A stretch of DNA of 32,818 bases from Liolophura sinensis (Eukaryota; Mollusca; Polyplacophora; Chitonida; Chitonidae): the NCBI RefSeq assembly GCF_032854445.1, contig NW_027018384.1, positions 1 to 32,818 of the forward strand, read 5' to 3'. The translations under genes were made by a program, and so were the position numbers. Below are positions 21,656 through 32,643 of the stretch, in pieces; positions within the stretch are counted from its first letter, which is position 1; each line of letters starts with the position of its first letter. The notes beneath the pieces were generated by a model. That model ran no database searches. It was not told where the DNA came from and saw only the letters and a list, made by a program, of their open reading frames with translations.

Positions 21656-22204
21656 TTGAATGATCATTTACGTCATAATCACGTGCCCAGCAACGGCTCT
21701 TACTCCATGGAAACCAGGGAAATTTGCAATTTTTCAACAGCTGCCGATGCCTGGCTCAATTCCGCATCTTTTGGCACCTTACTGAAGTGGGTCAGTGTTC
21801 AGTTGTACTTTTTACAGCAGACTGTATCAAGTACCTTGTGTTTTTCACGTACAAATGGTCTAGTTTCTCTACACGTAGATAAAGACATTGAGATTGTCTT
21901 GCACTTAGAAGTAAGGCAATTGCTGGGCGAGTTAAATGGGCTGAGCCCAAAGATTTGACGTCTTCTGGGCTACCGAAGGGCACATAACTTATAGTCAAAA
22001 GTTGAATATAGTAATGACCAGTAGCGATGGTACAGAGTACAGTGCAGCCGATTTCAATTAACAAAAAGACCAGGCAAAAATGTAAAAGTGGAAAAACTGT
22101 TCCAGTGCTGCTGGTAAGAGGCTAATTCGACGTATTTTGTGACGAGAAATCGAATGGTGCAAACCGCGTTGCTCTCCGACCAATACTTTTGGCTGTAGTG
22201 ACAA
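21656..22204 (+). repeat. Monomer m40 (HOR position 10, R class)
   Basis: CATTTACGTC, CACG, GGTCTAGTTTCTC, CTTGCAC, GGCGAG, GGGCTGAGCCC, GAC, CAGTAGCGATGG, GTGCAGCC, AATGTAAAAG and TTCGACG. Follows a D-like monomer as m12 and m21 do. Confidence 0.95.
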
Positions 22205-22753
22205 CTGAATGATCATTTATGTCATAATCACGTGCCCAGCAACGGCTCTTACTCCATGGAAACCAGGGAAATTTGCAATTTTTCAACAGCTGCCGATGCC
22301 TGGCTCAATTCCGCATCTTTTGGCACCTTACTGAAGTGGGTCAGTGTTCAGTTGTACTTTTTACAGCAGACTGTATCAAGTACTTTGTGTTTTTCATGTA
22401 CAAATGGTGTGGTTTTTCTACACGTAGATAAAGACATTGAGATTATCTTGCACTTAGAAGTAAGGCAATTGCTGGGTGAGTTAAATGGTCTTAGCCCAAA
22501 GATTTCAGGTCTTCTGGGCTACCGAAGGGCACATAACTTATAGTCAAAAGTTGAATATAGTAATGACCAGTCGCGATTGTACAGAGTACAGTGTAGCCGA
22601 TTTCAATTAACAAAAAGACCAGGCAAAAATGCAAAAGTGGAAAAACTGTTCCAGTGCTGCTGGTAAGAGGCTAATCCGACGTATTTTGTGACGACAAATC
22701 GAATGGTGCAATCCGCGATGCTCTCCGACCAACACTTTTGGCTCTAGCGACAA
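22205..22753 (+). repeat. Monomer m41 (HOR position 11)
   Basis: Starts CTGAATG. GTACTTTG, CATG, GATTATCTTGCAC, 285T, CAG, 491C, GCGATG, CCAACACTTTT and GGCTCTAGCGAC. Confidence 0.95.
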
Positions 22754-23302
22754 TTCAATGATCATTTATGTCATAATCACGTGCCCAGCAACGGCTCTTA
22801 CTCCATGGAAACCAGGGAAATTTGCAATTTGTCAACAGCTGCCGATGCCTGGCTCAATTCCGAATCTTTTGGCACCTTACTGAAGTGGGTCACTGTTTAG
22901 TTGTACTTTTTACAGCAGACTGTATCAAGTACCTTGTGTTTTTTATGTACAAATGGTCTGGTTTTTCTACACGTAGATAAAGACATTGAGATTGTCTTGC
23001 ACTTAGAAGTAAGACAATTGCTGGGTGAGTTAAATGGGCTTAGCCCAAAGATTTGACGTCTTCTGGGCTACCGAAGTTCACATAACTTATAGTCAAAAGT
23101 TGAATATAGTAATGACCAGTCGCGATTGTACAGAGTACAGTGTAGCCGATTTCAATTAACAAAAAGACCAGGTAAAAATGCAAAAGTGGAAAAACTGTTC
23201 CAGTGCTGCTGGTAAGAGGCTAATCCGACGTATTTTGTGACGAGAAATCGAATGGTGCAAACCGCGTTGCTCTCCGACTAATACTGGTGCCTGTAGTGAC
23301 AA
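22754..23302 (+). repeat. Monomer m42 (HOR position 12, S class)
   Basis: 3C, 78G, 110A, GTCACTGTTTAG, 191T, 205C, CTTGCAC, GAC, GAAGTTCACATAAC, 420T and CGACTAATACTGGTGCC. Resembles m35. Confidence 0.95.
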
Positions 23303-23851
23303 TTGAATGATCATTTATGTCATAATCACGTGCCCAGCAACGGCTCTTACTCCATGGAAACCAGGGAAATTTGCAATTTTTCAACAGCTGCCGATGCCTG
23401 GCTCAATTCCGCATCTTTTGGCACCTTGCTGAAGTGGGTCAGTGTTCAGTTGTACTTTTTACAGCAGACTGTATCAAGTACCTTGTGTTTTTCATGTACA
23501 AATGGTGTGGTTTTTCTACACGTAGATAAAGACATTGAGATTGTCTTGGACTTAGAAGTAAGGCAATTGCTGGGTGAGTTAAATGGGCTTGGCCCAAAGA
23601 TTTCAGGTCTTCTGGGCTACCGAAGGGCACATAACATATAGTCAAAAGTTGAATATAGTAATGACCAGTCGCGATGGTACAGAGTACAGTGTAGCCGATT
23701 TCAATTAACAAAAAGACCAGGCAAAAATGCAAAAGTGGAAAAACTGTTCGAGTGCTGCTGGTAAGAGGCTAATCCGACGTATTTTGTGACGAGAAATCGA
23801 ATGGTGCAAACCGCGTTGCTCTCCGACCAATACTTTTGCCTGTAGTGACAA
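23303..23851 (+). repeat. Monomer m43 (HOR position 1, chimeric)
   Basis: 5' part (14T, CCTTGCTGAAG, preceded by the CGACTAATACTGGTGCC tail) is m36/m48-like. 3' part (CTTGGAC, 261G, GGCTTGGCCC, CAG, 334A, 374G, GTTCGAGTG) is m31-like. The switch lies between about 23428 and 23543. Confidence 0.95.
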
Positions 23852-24400
23852 TTGAGTGATCATTTATGTCATAATCACGTGCCCAGCAACGGCTCTTACT
23901 CCATGGAAACCAGGGAAATTTGCAATTTTTCAACAGCTGCCGATACCTGGCTCAATTCCGAATCTTTTGGCACCTTACTGAAGTGGGTCAGTGTTCAGTT
24001 GTACTTTTTACAGCAGACTGTATCAAGTACCTTGTGTTTTTTATGTACAAATGGTCTGGTTTTTCTACACGTAGATAAAGACATTGAGATTGTCTTGGAC
24101 TTAGAAGTAAGACAATTGCTGGGTGAGTTAAATGGGCTTAGCCCAAAGATTTGACGTCTTCTGGGCTACCGAAGGGCACATAACTTATAGTCAAAAGTTG
24201 AATATAGTAATGACCAGTCGCGATTGTACAGAGTACAGTGTAGCCGATTTCAATTAAGTAAAAGACCAGGCAAAAATGCAAAAGTGGAAAAGCTGTTCCA
24301 GTGCTGCTGGTAAGCGGCCAATCCGACGTATTTTGTGACGACAAATCGAATGGTGCAAACCGCGTTGCTCTCCGACCAATACTTTTGGCTGTAGTGACAA
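23852..24400 (+). repeat. Monomer m44 (HOR position 2)
   Basis: Matches m32 by eye except CTTGGACTTAG for CTTGGGCTTAG. Confidence 0.95.
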
Positions 24401-24949
24401 TTGAATGATCATTGATGTCATAATCACGTGCCCAGCAACGGCTCTTACTCCATGGAAACCAGGGAAATTTGCAATTTTTCAACAGCTGCCGATGCCTGGC
24501 TCAATTCCGCATCTTTTGGCACCTTACTGAAGTGGGTCAGTGTTCAGTTGTACTTTTTACAGCAGACTGTATCAAGTACCTTGTGTTTTTTATGTACAAA
24601 TGGTGTGGTTTATCTACACGTAGATAAAGACATTGAGATTGTCTTGGACTTAGAAGTAAGACAATTGCTGGGTGAGTTAAATGGGCTTAGCCCAAAGATT
24701 TCAGGTCTTCTGGGCTACCGAAGGGCACATAACTTATAGTCAAAAGTTGAATATAGTAATGACCAGTCGCGATTGTACAGAGTACAGTGTAGATGATTTC
24801 AATTAACAAAAAGACCAGGCAAAAATGCAAAAGTGGAAAAACTGTTCCAGTGCTGCTGGTAAGAGGCTAATCCGACGTATTTTGTGAAGAGAAATCGAAT
24901 GGTGCAAACCGCGTTGCTCTCCGACCAATACTTTTGGCTGTAGTGACAA
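24401..24949 (+). repeat. Monomer m45 (HOR position 3)
   Basis: Matches m33 with TTTTTTATG for TTTTATATG and GTGAAGAGAAATC for GTGACGAGAAATC. Confidence 0.95.
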
Positions 24950-25498
24950 TTGAATGATCATTGATGTCATAATCACGTGCCCAGCAACGGCTCTTACTCC
25001 ATGGAAACCAGGGAAATTTGCAATTTTTCAACAGCTGCCGATGCCTGGCTCAATTCCGCATCTTTTGGCACCTTACTGAAGTGGGTCAGTGTTCAGTTGT
25101 ACTTTTTACAGCAGACTGTATCAAGTACTTTGTGTTTTTCATGTACAAATGGTGTGGTTTTTCTACACGTAGATAAAGACATTGAGATTATCTTGCACTT
25201 AGAAGTAAGGCAATTGCTGGGTGAGTTAAATGGGCTTAGCCCAAAGATTTCAGGTCTTCTGGGCTACCGAAGGGCACATAACTTATAGTCAAAAGTTGAA
25301 TATAGTAATGACCAGTCGCGATTGTACAGAGTACAGTGTAGCCGATTTCAATTAACAAAAAGACCAGGCAAAAATGCAAAAGTGGAAAAACTGTTCCAGT
25401 GCTGCTGGTAAGAGGCTAATCCGACGTATTTTGTGACGACAAATCGAATGGTGCAATACGCGATGCTCTCCGACCAATACTTTTGGCTGTAGCGACAA
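24950..25498 (+). repeat. Monomer m46 (HOR position 4)
   Basis: Matches m34 including GCAATACGCG, but has the common CTTACTCC and GAATATAG. Confidence 0.95.
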
Positions 25499-26047
25499 TT
25501 CAATGATCATTTATGTCATAATCACGTGCCCAGCAACGGCTCTTACTCCATGGAAACCAGGGAAATTTGCAATTTGTCAACAGCTGCCGATGCCTGGCTC
25601 AATTCCGAATCTTTTGGCACCTTACTGAAGTGGGTCACTGTTTAGTTGTACTTTTTACAGCAGACTGTATCAAGTACCTTGTGTTTTTCATGTACAAATG
25701 GTGTGGTTTTTCTACACGTAGATAAAGACATTGAGATTGTCTTGGACTTAGAAGTAAGACAATTGCTGGGTGAGTTAAATGGGCTTAGCCCAAAGATTTG
25801 ACGTCTTCTGGGCTACCGAAGTGCACATAACTTATAGTCAAAAGTTGAATATAGTAATGACCAGTCGCGATTGTACAGAGTACAGTGTAGCCGATTTCAA
25901 TTAACAAAAAGACCAGGTAAAAATGCAAAAGTGGAAAAACTGTTCCAGTGCTGCTGGTAAGAGGCTAATCCGACGTATTTTGTGACGAGAAATCGAATGG
26001 TGCAAACCGCGTTGCTCTCCGACTAATACTGGTGCCTGTAGTGACAA
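25499..26047 (+). repeat. Monomer m47 (HOR position 5, S class)
   Basis: Matches m35, with CTTGGAC for CTTGCAC; keeps GAAGTGCAC and ACTGGTGCC. Confidence 0.95.
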
Positions 26048-26596
26048 TTGAATGATCATTTATGTCATAATCACGTGCCCAGCAACGGCTCTTACTCCAT
26101 GGAAACCAGGGAAATTTGCAATTTTTCAACAGCTGCCGATGCCTGGCTCAATTCCGCATCTTTTGGCACCTTGCTGAAGTGGGTCAGTGTTCAGTTGTAC
26201 TTTTTACAGCAGACTGTATCAAGTACCTTGTGTTTTTCATGTACAAATGGTGTGGTTTTTCTACACGTAGATAAAGACATTGAGATTATCTTGCACTTAG
26301 AAGTAAGGCAATTGCTGGGTGAGTTAAATGGTCTTAGCCCAAAGATTTCAGGTCTTCTGGGCTACCGAAGGGCACATAACTTATAGTCAAAAGTTGAATA
26401 TAGTAATGACCAGTCGCGATTGTACAGAGTACAGTGTAGCCGATTTCAATTAACAAAAAGACCAGGCAAAAATGCAAAAGTGGAAAAACTGTTCCAGTGC
26501 TGCTGGTAAGAGGCTAATCCGACGTATTTTGTGACGAGAAATCGAATGGTGCAATCCGCGATGCTCTCCGACCAATACTTTTGGCTGTAGCGACAA
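26048..26596 (+). repeat. Monomer m48 (HOR position 6)
   Basis: Matches m36 with CAAGTACCTTG for AAAGTACTTTG and 491G for 491C. Confidence 0.95.
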
Positions 26597-27145
26597 TTCA
26601 ATGATCATTTATGTCATAATCACGTGCCCAGCAACGGCTCTTACTCCATGGAAACCAGGGAAATTTGCAATTTGTCAACAGCTGCCGATGCCTGGCTCAA
26701 TTCCGAATCTTTTGGCACCTTACTGAAGTGGGTCACTGTTTAGTTGTACTTTTTACAGCAGACTGTATCAAGTACCTTGTGTTTTTCATGTACAAATGGT
26801 GTGGTTTTTCTACACGTAGATAAAGACATTGAGATTGTCTTGGACTTAGAAGTAAGGCAATTGCTGGGTGAGTTAAATGGGCTTAGCCCAAAGATTTGAC
26901 GTCTTCTGGGCTACCGAAGGGCACATAACATATAGTCAAAAGTTGAATATAGTAATGACCAGTCGCGATGGTACATAGTACAGTGTAGCCGATTTCAATT
27001 AAGAAAAAGACCAGGCAAAAATGCAAAAGTGGAAAAACTGTTCCAGTGCTGCTGGTAAGAGGCTAATCCGACGTATTTTGTGACGAGAAATCGAATGGTG
27101 CAAACCGCGTTGCTCTCCGGACAATACTTTTGCCTGTAGTGACAA
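26597..27145 (+). repeat. Monomer m49 (HOR position 7, S class)
   Basis: Matches m37 including GTCACTGTTTAG and CTCCGGACAATAC; no difference noticed inside it. Confidence 0.95.
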
Positions 27146-27694
27146 TTGAATGATCATTGATGTCATAATCACGTGCACAGCAACGGCTCTTACTCCATGG
27201 AAACCAGGGATATTTGCAATTTTTTAACAGCTGCCGATGCCTGGCCCAATTCCGCATCTTTTGGCACCTTATAAATGTGGGTCAGTATTTAGTTGTACTT
27301 TTTACAGCAGACTGTATCAAGTACCTTGTGTTTTTTATGTACAAATGGTCTGGTTTTTCTACACGTAGATAAAGACATTGAGACTGTCTTGGACTTAGAA
27401 GTAAGACAATTGTTGGGTGAGTTAAATGGGCTTGGCCCAAAGATTTCAGGTCTTCTGGGCTACCGAAGGGCACATAACTTATAGTCAAAAGTTGAATATA
27501 GTAATGACCAGTCGCGATTGTACAGAGTACAGTGTAGCCGATTTCAATTAACAAAAAGACCAGGCAAAAATGCAAAAGTGAAAAAACTGTTCCAGTGCTG
27601 CTGGTAAGTGGCTAATCCGACGTATTTTGTGACGAGAAATCGAATGGTGCAAACCGCGTTGCTCTCCGACCAATACTTTTGGCTGTAGTGACAA
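27146..27694 (+). repeat. Monomer m50 (HOR position 8, T class)
   Basis: Matches m38 (TATAAATGTGG, GGGATATTTGC, ATTGTTGGG) with GTGCACAGC for GTGCCCAGC and GGTAAGTGGC for GGCAAGTGGC. Confidence 0.95.
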
Positions 27695-28243
27695 TTGAAT
27701 GATCATTGATGTCATAATCACGTGCCCAGCAACGGCTCTTACTCCATGGAAACCAGGGAAATTTGCAATTTTTCAACAGCTCCCGATACCTGGCTCAATT
27801 CCGCATCTTTTGGCACCTTATTCATGTGGGTCTGTGGTCAGTTGTACTTTTTACAGCAGACTGTATCAAGTACCTTGTGTTTTTTATGTACAAATGGTCT
27901 GGTTTTTCTACACGTAGATAAAGACATTGAGATTGTCTTGGACTTAGAAGTAAGACAATTGCTGGGTGAGTTAAATGGGCTTAGCCCAAAGATTTGACGT
28001 CTTCTGGGCTACCGAAGGGCACATAACTTATAGTCAAAAGTTGAATATAGTAATGACCAGTAGCGATTGTACAGAGTACAGTGTAGCCGATTTCAATTAA
28101 CAAAAAGACCAGGTAAAAATGCAAAAGTGGAAAAACTGTTCCAGTGCTGCTGGTAAGAGGCTAATCCGACGTATTTTGTGACGAGAAATCGCTAGGTGCA
28201 AACCGCGTTGCTCTCCGACCAATACTGGTGCCTGCAGTGACAA
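27695..28243 (+). repeat. Monomer m51 (HOR position 9, D-like)
   Basis: Matches m39 without its extra A; same TTCATGTGGGTCTGTGG cluster and TCGCTAGGTGC. Confidence 0.95.
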
Positions 28244-28792
28244 TTGAATGATCATTTACGTCATAATCACGTGCCCAGCAACGGCTCTTACTCCATGGAA
28301 ACCAGGGAAATTTGCAAGTTTTCAACAGCTGCCGATGCCTGGCTCAATTCCGCATCTTTTGGCACCTTACTGAAGTGGGTCAGTGTTCAGTTGTACTTTT
28401 TACAGCAGACTGTATCAAGTACCTTGTGTTTTTCACGTACAAATGGTCTAGTTTCTCTACACGTAGATAAAGACATTGAGATTGTCTTGCACTTAGAAGT
28501 AAGGCAATTGCTGGGCGAGTTAAATGGGCTGAGCCCAAAGATTTGACGTCTTCTGGGCTACCGAAGGGCACATAACTTATAGTCAAAAGTTGAATATAGT
28601 AATGACCAGTAGCGATGGTACAGAGTACAGTGCAGCCGATTTCAATTAACAAAAAGACCAGGCAAAAATGTAAAAGTGGAAAAACTGTTCCAGTGCTGCT
28701 GGTAAGAGGCTAATTCGACGTATTTTGTGACGAGAAATCGAATGGTGCAAACCGCGTTGCTCTCCGACCAATACTTTTGGCTGTAGTGACAA
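28244..28792 (+). repeat. Monomer m52 (HOR position 10, R class)
   Basis: Matches m40 with a private GCAAGTTTTC. Confidence 0.95.
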
Positions 28793-29341
28793 CTGAATGA
28801 TCATTTATGTCATAATCACGTGCCCAGCAACGGCTCTTACTCCATGGAAACCAGGGAAATTTGCAATTTTTCAACAGCTGCCGATGCCTGGCTCAATTCC
28901 GCATCTTTTGGCACCTTACTGAAGTGGGTCAGTGTTCAGTTGTACTTTTTACAGCAGACTGTATCAAGTACTTTGTGTTTTTCATGTACAAATGGTGTGG
29001 TTTTTCTACACGTAGATAAAGACATTGAGATTATCTTGCACTTAGAAGTAAGGCAATTGCTGGGTGAGTTAAATGGTCTTAGCCCAAAGATTTCAGGTCT
29101 TCTGGGCTACCGAAGGGCACATAACTTATAGTCAAAAGTTGAATATAGTAATGACCAGTCGCGAATTGTACAGAGTACAGTGTAGCCGATTTCAATTAAC
29201 AAAAAGACCAGGCAAAAATGCAAAAGTGGAAAAACTGTTCCAGTGCTGCTGGTAAGAGGCTAATCCGACGATTTTGTGACGACAAATCGTATGGTGCAAT
29301 CCGCGATGCTCTCCGACCAACACTTTTGGCTCTAGCGACAA
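28793..29341 (+). repeat. Monomer m53 (HOR position 11)
   Basis: Matches m41 to about 29160, then GCGAATTG (+1), CCGACGATTTTG (-1) and AAATCGTATGG. Keeps GGCTCTAGCGAC. Confidence 0.94.
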
Positions 29342-29889
29342 TTCAATGATCATTTATGTCATAATCACGTGCCCAGCAACGGCTCTTACTCCATGGAAAC
29401 CAGGGAAATTTGCAATTTGTCAACAGCTGCCGATGCCTGGCTCAATTCCGAATCTTTTGGCACCTTACTGAAGTGGGTCACTGTTTAGTTGTACTTTTTA
29501 CAGCAGACTGTATCAAGTACCTTGTGTTTTTTATGTACAAATGGTCTGGTTTTTCTACACGTAGATAAAGACATTGAGATTGTCTTGCACTTAGAAGTAA
29601 GACAATTGCTGGGTGAGTTAAATGGGCTTAGCCCAAAGATTTGACGTCTTCTGGGCTACGAAGTTCACATAACTTATAGTCAAAAGTTGAATATAGTAAT
29701 GACCAGTCGCGATTGTACAGAGTACAGTGTAGCCGATTTCAATTAACAAAAAGACCAGGTAAAAATGCAAAAGTGGAAAAACTGTTCCAGTGCTGCTGTA
29801 AGAGGGCTAATCCGACGTATTTTGTGACGAGAAATCGAATGGTGCAAACCGCGTTGCTCTCCGACTAATACTGGTGCCTGTAGTGACAA
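29342..29889 (+). repeat. Monomer m54 (HOR position 12, S class)
   Basis: Matches m42 apart from GGCTACGAAG (-1), GCTGTAAG (-1) and GAGGGC (+1). Confidence 0.94.
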
Positions 29890-30441
29890 TTGAATGATCA
29901 TTTATGTCATAATCACGTGCCCAGCAACGGCTCTTACTCCATGGAAACCAGGGAAATTTGCAATTTTTCAACAGCTGCCGATGCCTGGCTCAATTCCGCA
30001 TCTTTTGGCACCTTGCTTGAAGTGGGTCAGTGTTCAGTTGTACTTTTTACAGCAGACTGTATCAAGTACCTTGTGTTTTTCATGTACAAATGGTGTGGTT
30101 TTTCTACACGTAGATAAAGACATTGAGATTGTCCTTGGACTTAGAGTAAGGCAATTGCTGGGTGAGTTAAATGGGCTTGGCCCAAAGATTTCAGGTCTTC
30201 TGGGCTACCGAAGGGCACATAACATATAGTCAAAAGTTGAATATAGTAATGACCAGTCGCGATGGTACAGAGTACAGTGTAGCCGATTTTCAATTAACAA
30301 AAAGACCAGGCAAAAATGCAAAAGTGGAAAAACTGTTCGAGTGCTGCTGGTAAGAGGCTAATCCGACGTATTTTGTGACGAGAAATCGAATGGTGCAAAC
30401 CGCGTTGCTCTCCGACCAATACTTTTGCCTGTAGTGACCAA
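29890..30441 (+). repeat. Monomer m55 (HOR position 1, chimeric)
   Basis: 552 bp. Matches m43 with four one-base gains and one loss (GCTTGAAG, GTCCTTGG, TTAGAGTAAG, GATTTTCAA, GACCAATTG). Confidence 0.93.
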
Positions 30442-30989
30442 TTGAGTGATCATTTATGTCATAATCACGTGCCCAGCAACGGCTCTTACTCCATGGAAAC
30501 CAGGGAAATTTGCAATTTTTCAACAGCTGCCGATACCTGGCTCAATTCCGAATCTTTTGCACCTTACTGAAGTGGGTCAGTGTTCAGTTGTACTTTTTAC
30601 AGCAGACTGTATCAAGTACCTTGTGTTTTTTATGTACAAATGGTCTGGTTTTTCTACACGTAGATAAAGACATTGAGATTGTCTTGGACTTAGAAGTAAG
30701 ACAATTGCTGGGTGAGTTAAATGGCTTAGCCCAAAGATTTGACGTCTTCTGGGCTACCGAAGGGCACATAACTTATAGTCAAAAGTTGAATATAGTAATG
30801 ACCAGTCGCGATTGTACAGAGTACAGTGTAGCCGATTTCAATTAGTAAAAGACCAGGCAAAAAATGCAAAAGTGGAAAAGCTGTTCCAGTGCTGCTGGTA
30901 AGCGGCCAATCCGACGTATTTTGTGACGAACAAATCGAATGGTGCAAACCGCGTTGCTCTCCGACCAATACTTTTGGCTGTAGTGACAA
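30442..30989 (+). repeat. Monomer m56 (HOR position 2)
   Basis: 548 bp. Matches m44 with losses in CTTTTGCACC, AATGGCTTAG and CAATTAGTAAAAG and gains in GCAAAAAATGC and GACGAACAAATC. Confidence 0.93.
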
Positions 30990-31542
30990 TTGAATGATCA
31001 TTGATGTCATAATCACGTGCCCAGCAACGGCTCTTACTCCATGGAAACCAGGGAAATTTGCAAATTTTTCAACAGCTGCCGATGCCTGGCTCAATTCCGC
31101 ATCTTTTGGCACCTTACTGAAGTGGGTCAGTGTTCAGTTGTACTTTTTACAGCAGACTGTATCAAGTACCTTGTGTTTTTTATGTACAAATGGTGTGGTT
31201 TATCTACACGTAGATAAAGACATTGAGATTGTCTTGGACTTAGAAGTAAGACAATTGCTGGGTGAGTTAAATGGGCTTAGCCCAAAGATTTCAGGTCTTC
31301 TGGGCTACCGAAGGGCACATAACTTATAGTCAAAAAGTTGAATATAGTAATGACCAGTCGCGATTGTACAGAGTACAGTGTAGATGATTTCAATTAACAA
31401 AAAGACCAGGCAAAAATGCAAAAGTGGAAAAACTGTTTCCAGTGCTGCTGGTAAGAGGCTAATCCGACGTATTTTGTGACGAGAAATCGAATGGTGGCAA
31501 ACCGCGTTGCTCTCCGACCAATACTTTTGGCTGTAGTGACAA
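30990..31542 (+). repeat. Monomer m57 (HOR position 3)
   Basis: 553 bp. Matches m45 with four gains (GCAAATTTTTC, TCAAAAAGTTG, CTGTTTCCAG, GGTGGCAAAC); has GTGACGAG as in m33. Confidence 0.93.
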
Positions 31543-32090
31543 TTGAATGATCATTGATGTCATAATCACGTGCCCAGCAACGGCTCTTACTCCATGGAAA
31601 CCAGGGAAATTTGCAATTTTTCAACAGCTGCCGATGCCTGGCTCAATTCCGCATCTTTTGGCACCTTACTGAAGTGGGTCAGTGTTCAGTTGTACTTTTT
31701 TACAGCAGACTGTATCAAGTACTTTGTGTTTTTCATGTACAAATGGTGTGGTTTTTCTACACGTAGATAAAGACATTGAGATTATCTTGCACTTAGAAGT
31801 AAGGCAATTGCTGGGTGAGTTAAATGGGCTTAGCCAAAGATTTCAGGTCTTCTGGGCTACCGAAGGGCACATAACTTATAGTCAAAAGTTGAATATAGTA
31901 ATGACCAGTCGCGATTGTACAGAGTACAGTGTAGCCGATTTCAATTAACAAAAGACCAGGCAAAAATGCAAAAGTGGAAAAACTGTTCCAGTGCTGCTGG
32001 TAAGAGGCTAATCCGACGTATTTTGTGACGACAAATCGAATGGTGCAATACGCGATGCTCTCCGACCAATACTTTTGGCTGTAGCGACAA
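31543..32090 (+). repeat. Monomer m58 (HOR position 4)
   Basis: 548 bp. Matches m46 with a longer T run near 31701 and losses in TTAGCCAAAG and AACAAAAGACC. Confidence 0.93.
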
Positions 32091-32643
32091 TTCAATGATC
32101 ATTTATGTCATAATCACGTGCCCAGCAACGGCTCTTACTCCATGGAAACCAGGGAAATTTGCAATTTGTCAACAGCTGCCGATGCCTGGCTCAATTCCGA
32201 TCTTTTGGCACCTTACTGAAGTGGGTCACTGTTTAGTTGTACTTTTTACAGCAGGACTGTATCAAAGTACCTTGTGGTTTTTCATGTACAAATGGTGTGG
32301 TTTTTCTACACGTAGATAAAGACATTGAGATTGTCTTGGACTTAGAAGTAAGAGCAATTGCTGGGTGAGTTAAATGGGCTTAGCCCAAAGATTTGACGTC
32401 TTCTGGGCTACCGAAGTGCACATAACTTATAGTCAAAAGTTGAATATAGTAATGACCAGTCGCGATTGTACAGAGTACAGTGTAGCCGATTTCAATTAAC
32501 AAAAAGACCAGGTAAAAATGCAAAAGTGGAAAAACTGTTCCAGTGCTGCTGGTAAGAGGCTAATCCGACGTATTTTGTGACGAGAAAATCGAATGGTGCA
32601 AACCGCGTTGCTCTCCGACTAATACTGGTGCCTGTAGTGACAA
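32091..32643 (+). repeat. Monomer m59 (HOR position 5, S class)
   Basis: 553 bp. Matches m47 with a loss in TTCCGATCTTTT and gains in GCAGGACTG, ATCAAAGTAC, TTGTGGTTTT, AAGAGCAATT and GAGAAAATCG. Confidence 0.93.

Larger units (their letters stand above)
16714..23302 (+). repeat. 12-monomer higher-order repeat, copy 1 (m31-m42)
   Basis: Twelve successive monomers recur in the same order 6,588-6,589 bases downstream. Private variants pair up across that distance: AAGTAAAAG at offset 407 (m32/m44), TGTAGATGATTT (m33/m45), GCAATACGCGATG (m34/m46), TATAAATGTGG (m38/m50), TCGCTAGGTGC (m39/m51) and GGCTCTAGCGAC (m41/m53). m32 and m44 show one difference over the monomer by eye. The first ~130 bases of m31 do not match m43, so the strict repeat begins inside m31. 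Confidence 0.95.
23303..29889 (+). repeat. 12-monomer higher-order repeat, copy 2 (m43-m54)
   Basis: Same twelve monomer types as copy 1. Differences seen include m45 GTGAAGAG for GTGACGAG, m47 CTTGGAC for CTTGCAC, m49 GTGCACAGC for GTGCCCAGC, m52 GCAAGTTTTC for GCAATTTTTC, and loss of the extra A of m39. The high identity implies recent amplification or ongoing homogenisation. Its last ~730 bases fall in the indel-rich tail. Confidence 0.95.

Noticed and set aside
1144-31112. Minus-strand open frames of about 90-128 codons, repeated per monomer
   Set aside because: They are antisense to other open frames of the same repeat, end at different points in different copies and show no protein signature. 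They are by-products of a 3n-length tandem repeat.
29890-31948. New reading-frame fusions in the last 3 kb (for example 99-111 codon frames with altered ends)
   Set aside because: They result from the one-base indels of the error-prone tail and have no counterpart in the same monomers of copies 1 and 2.
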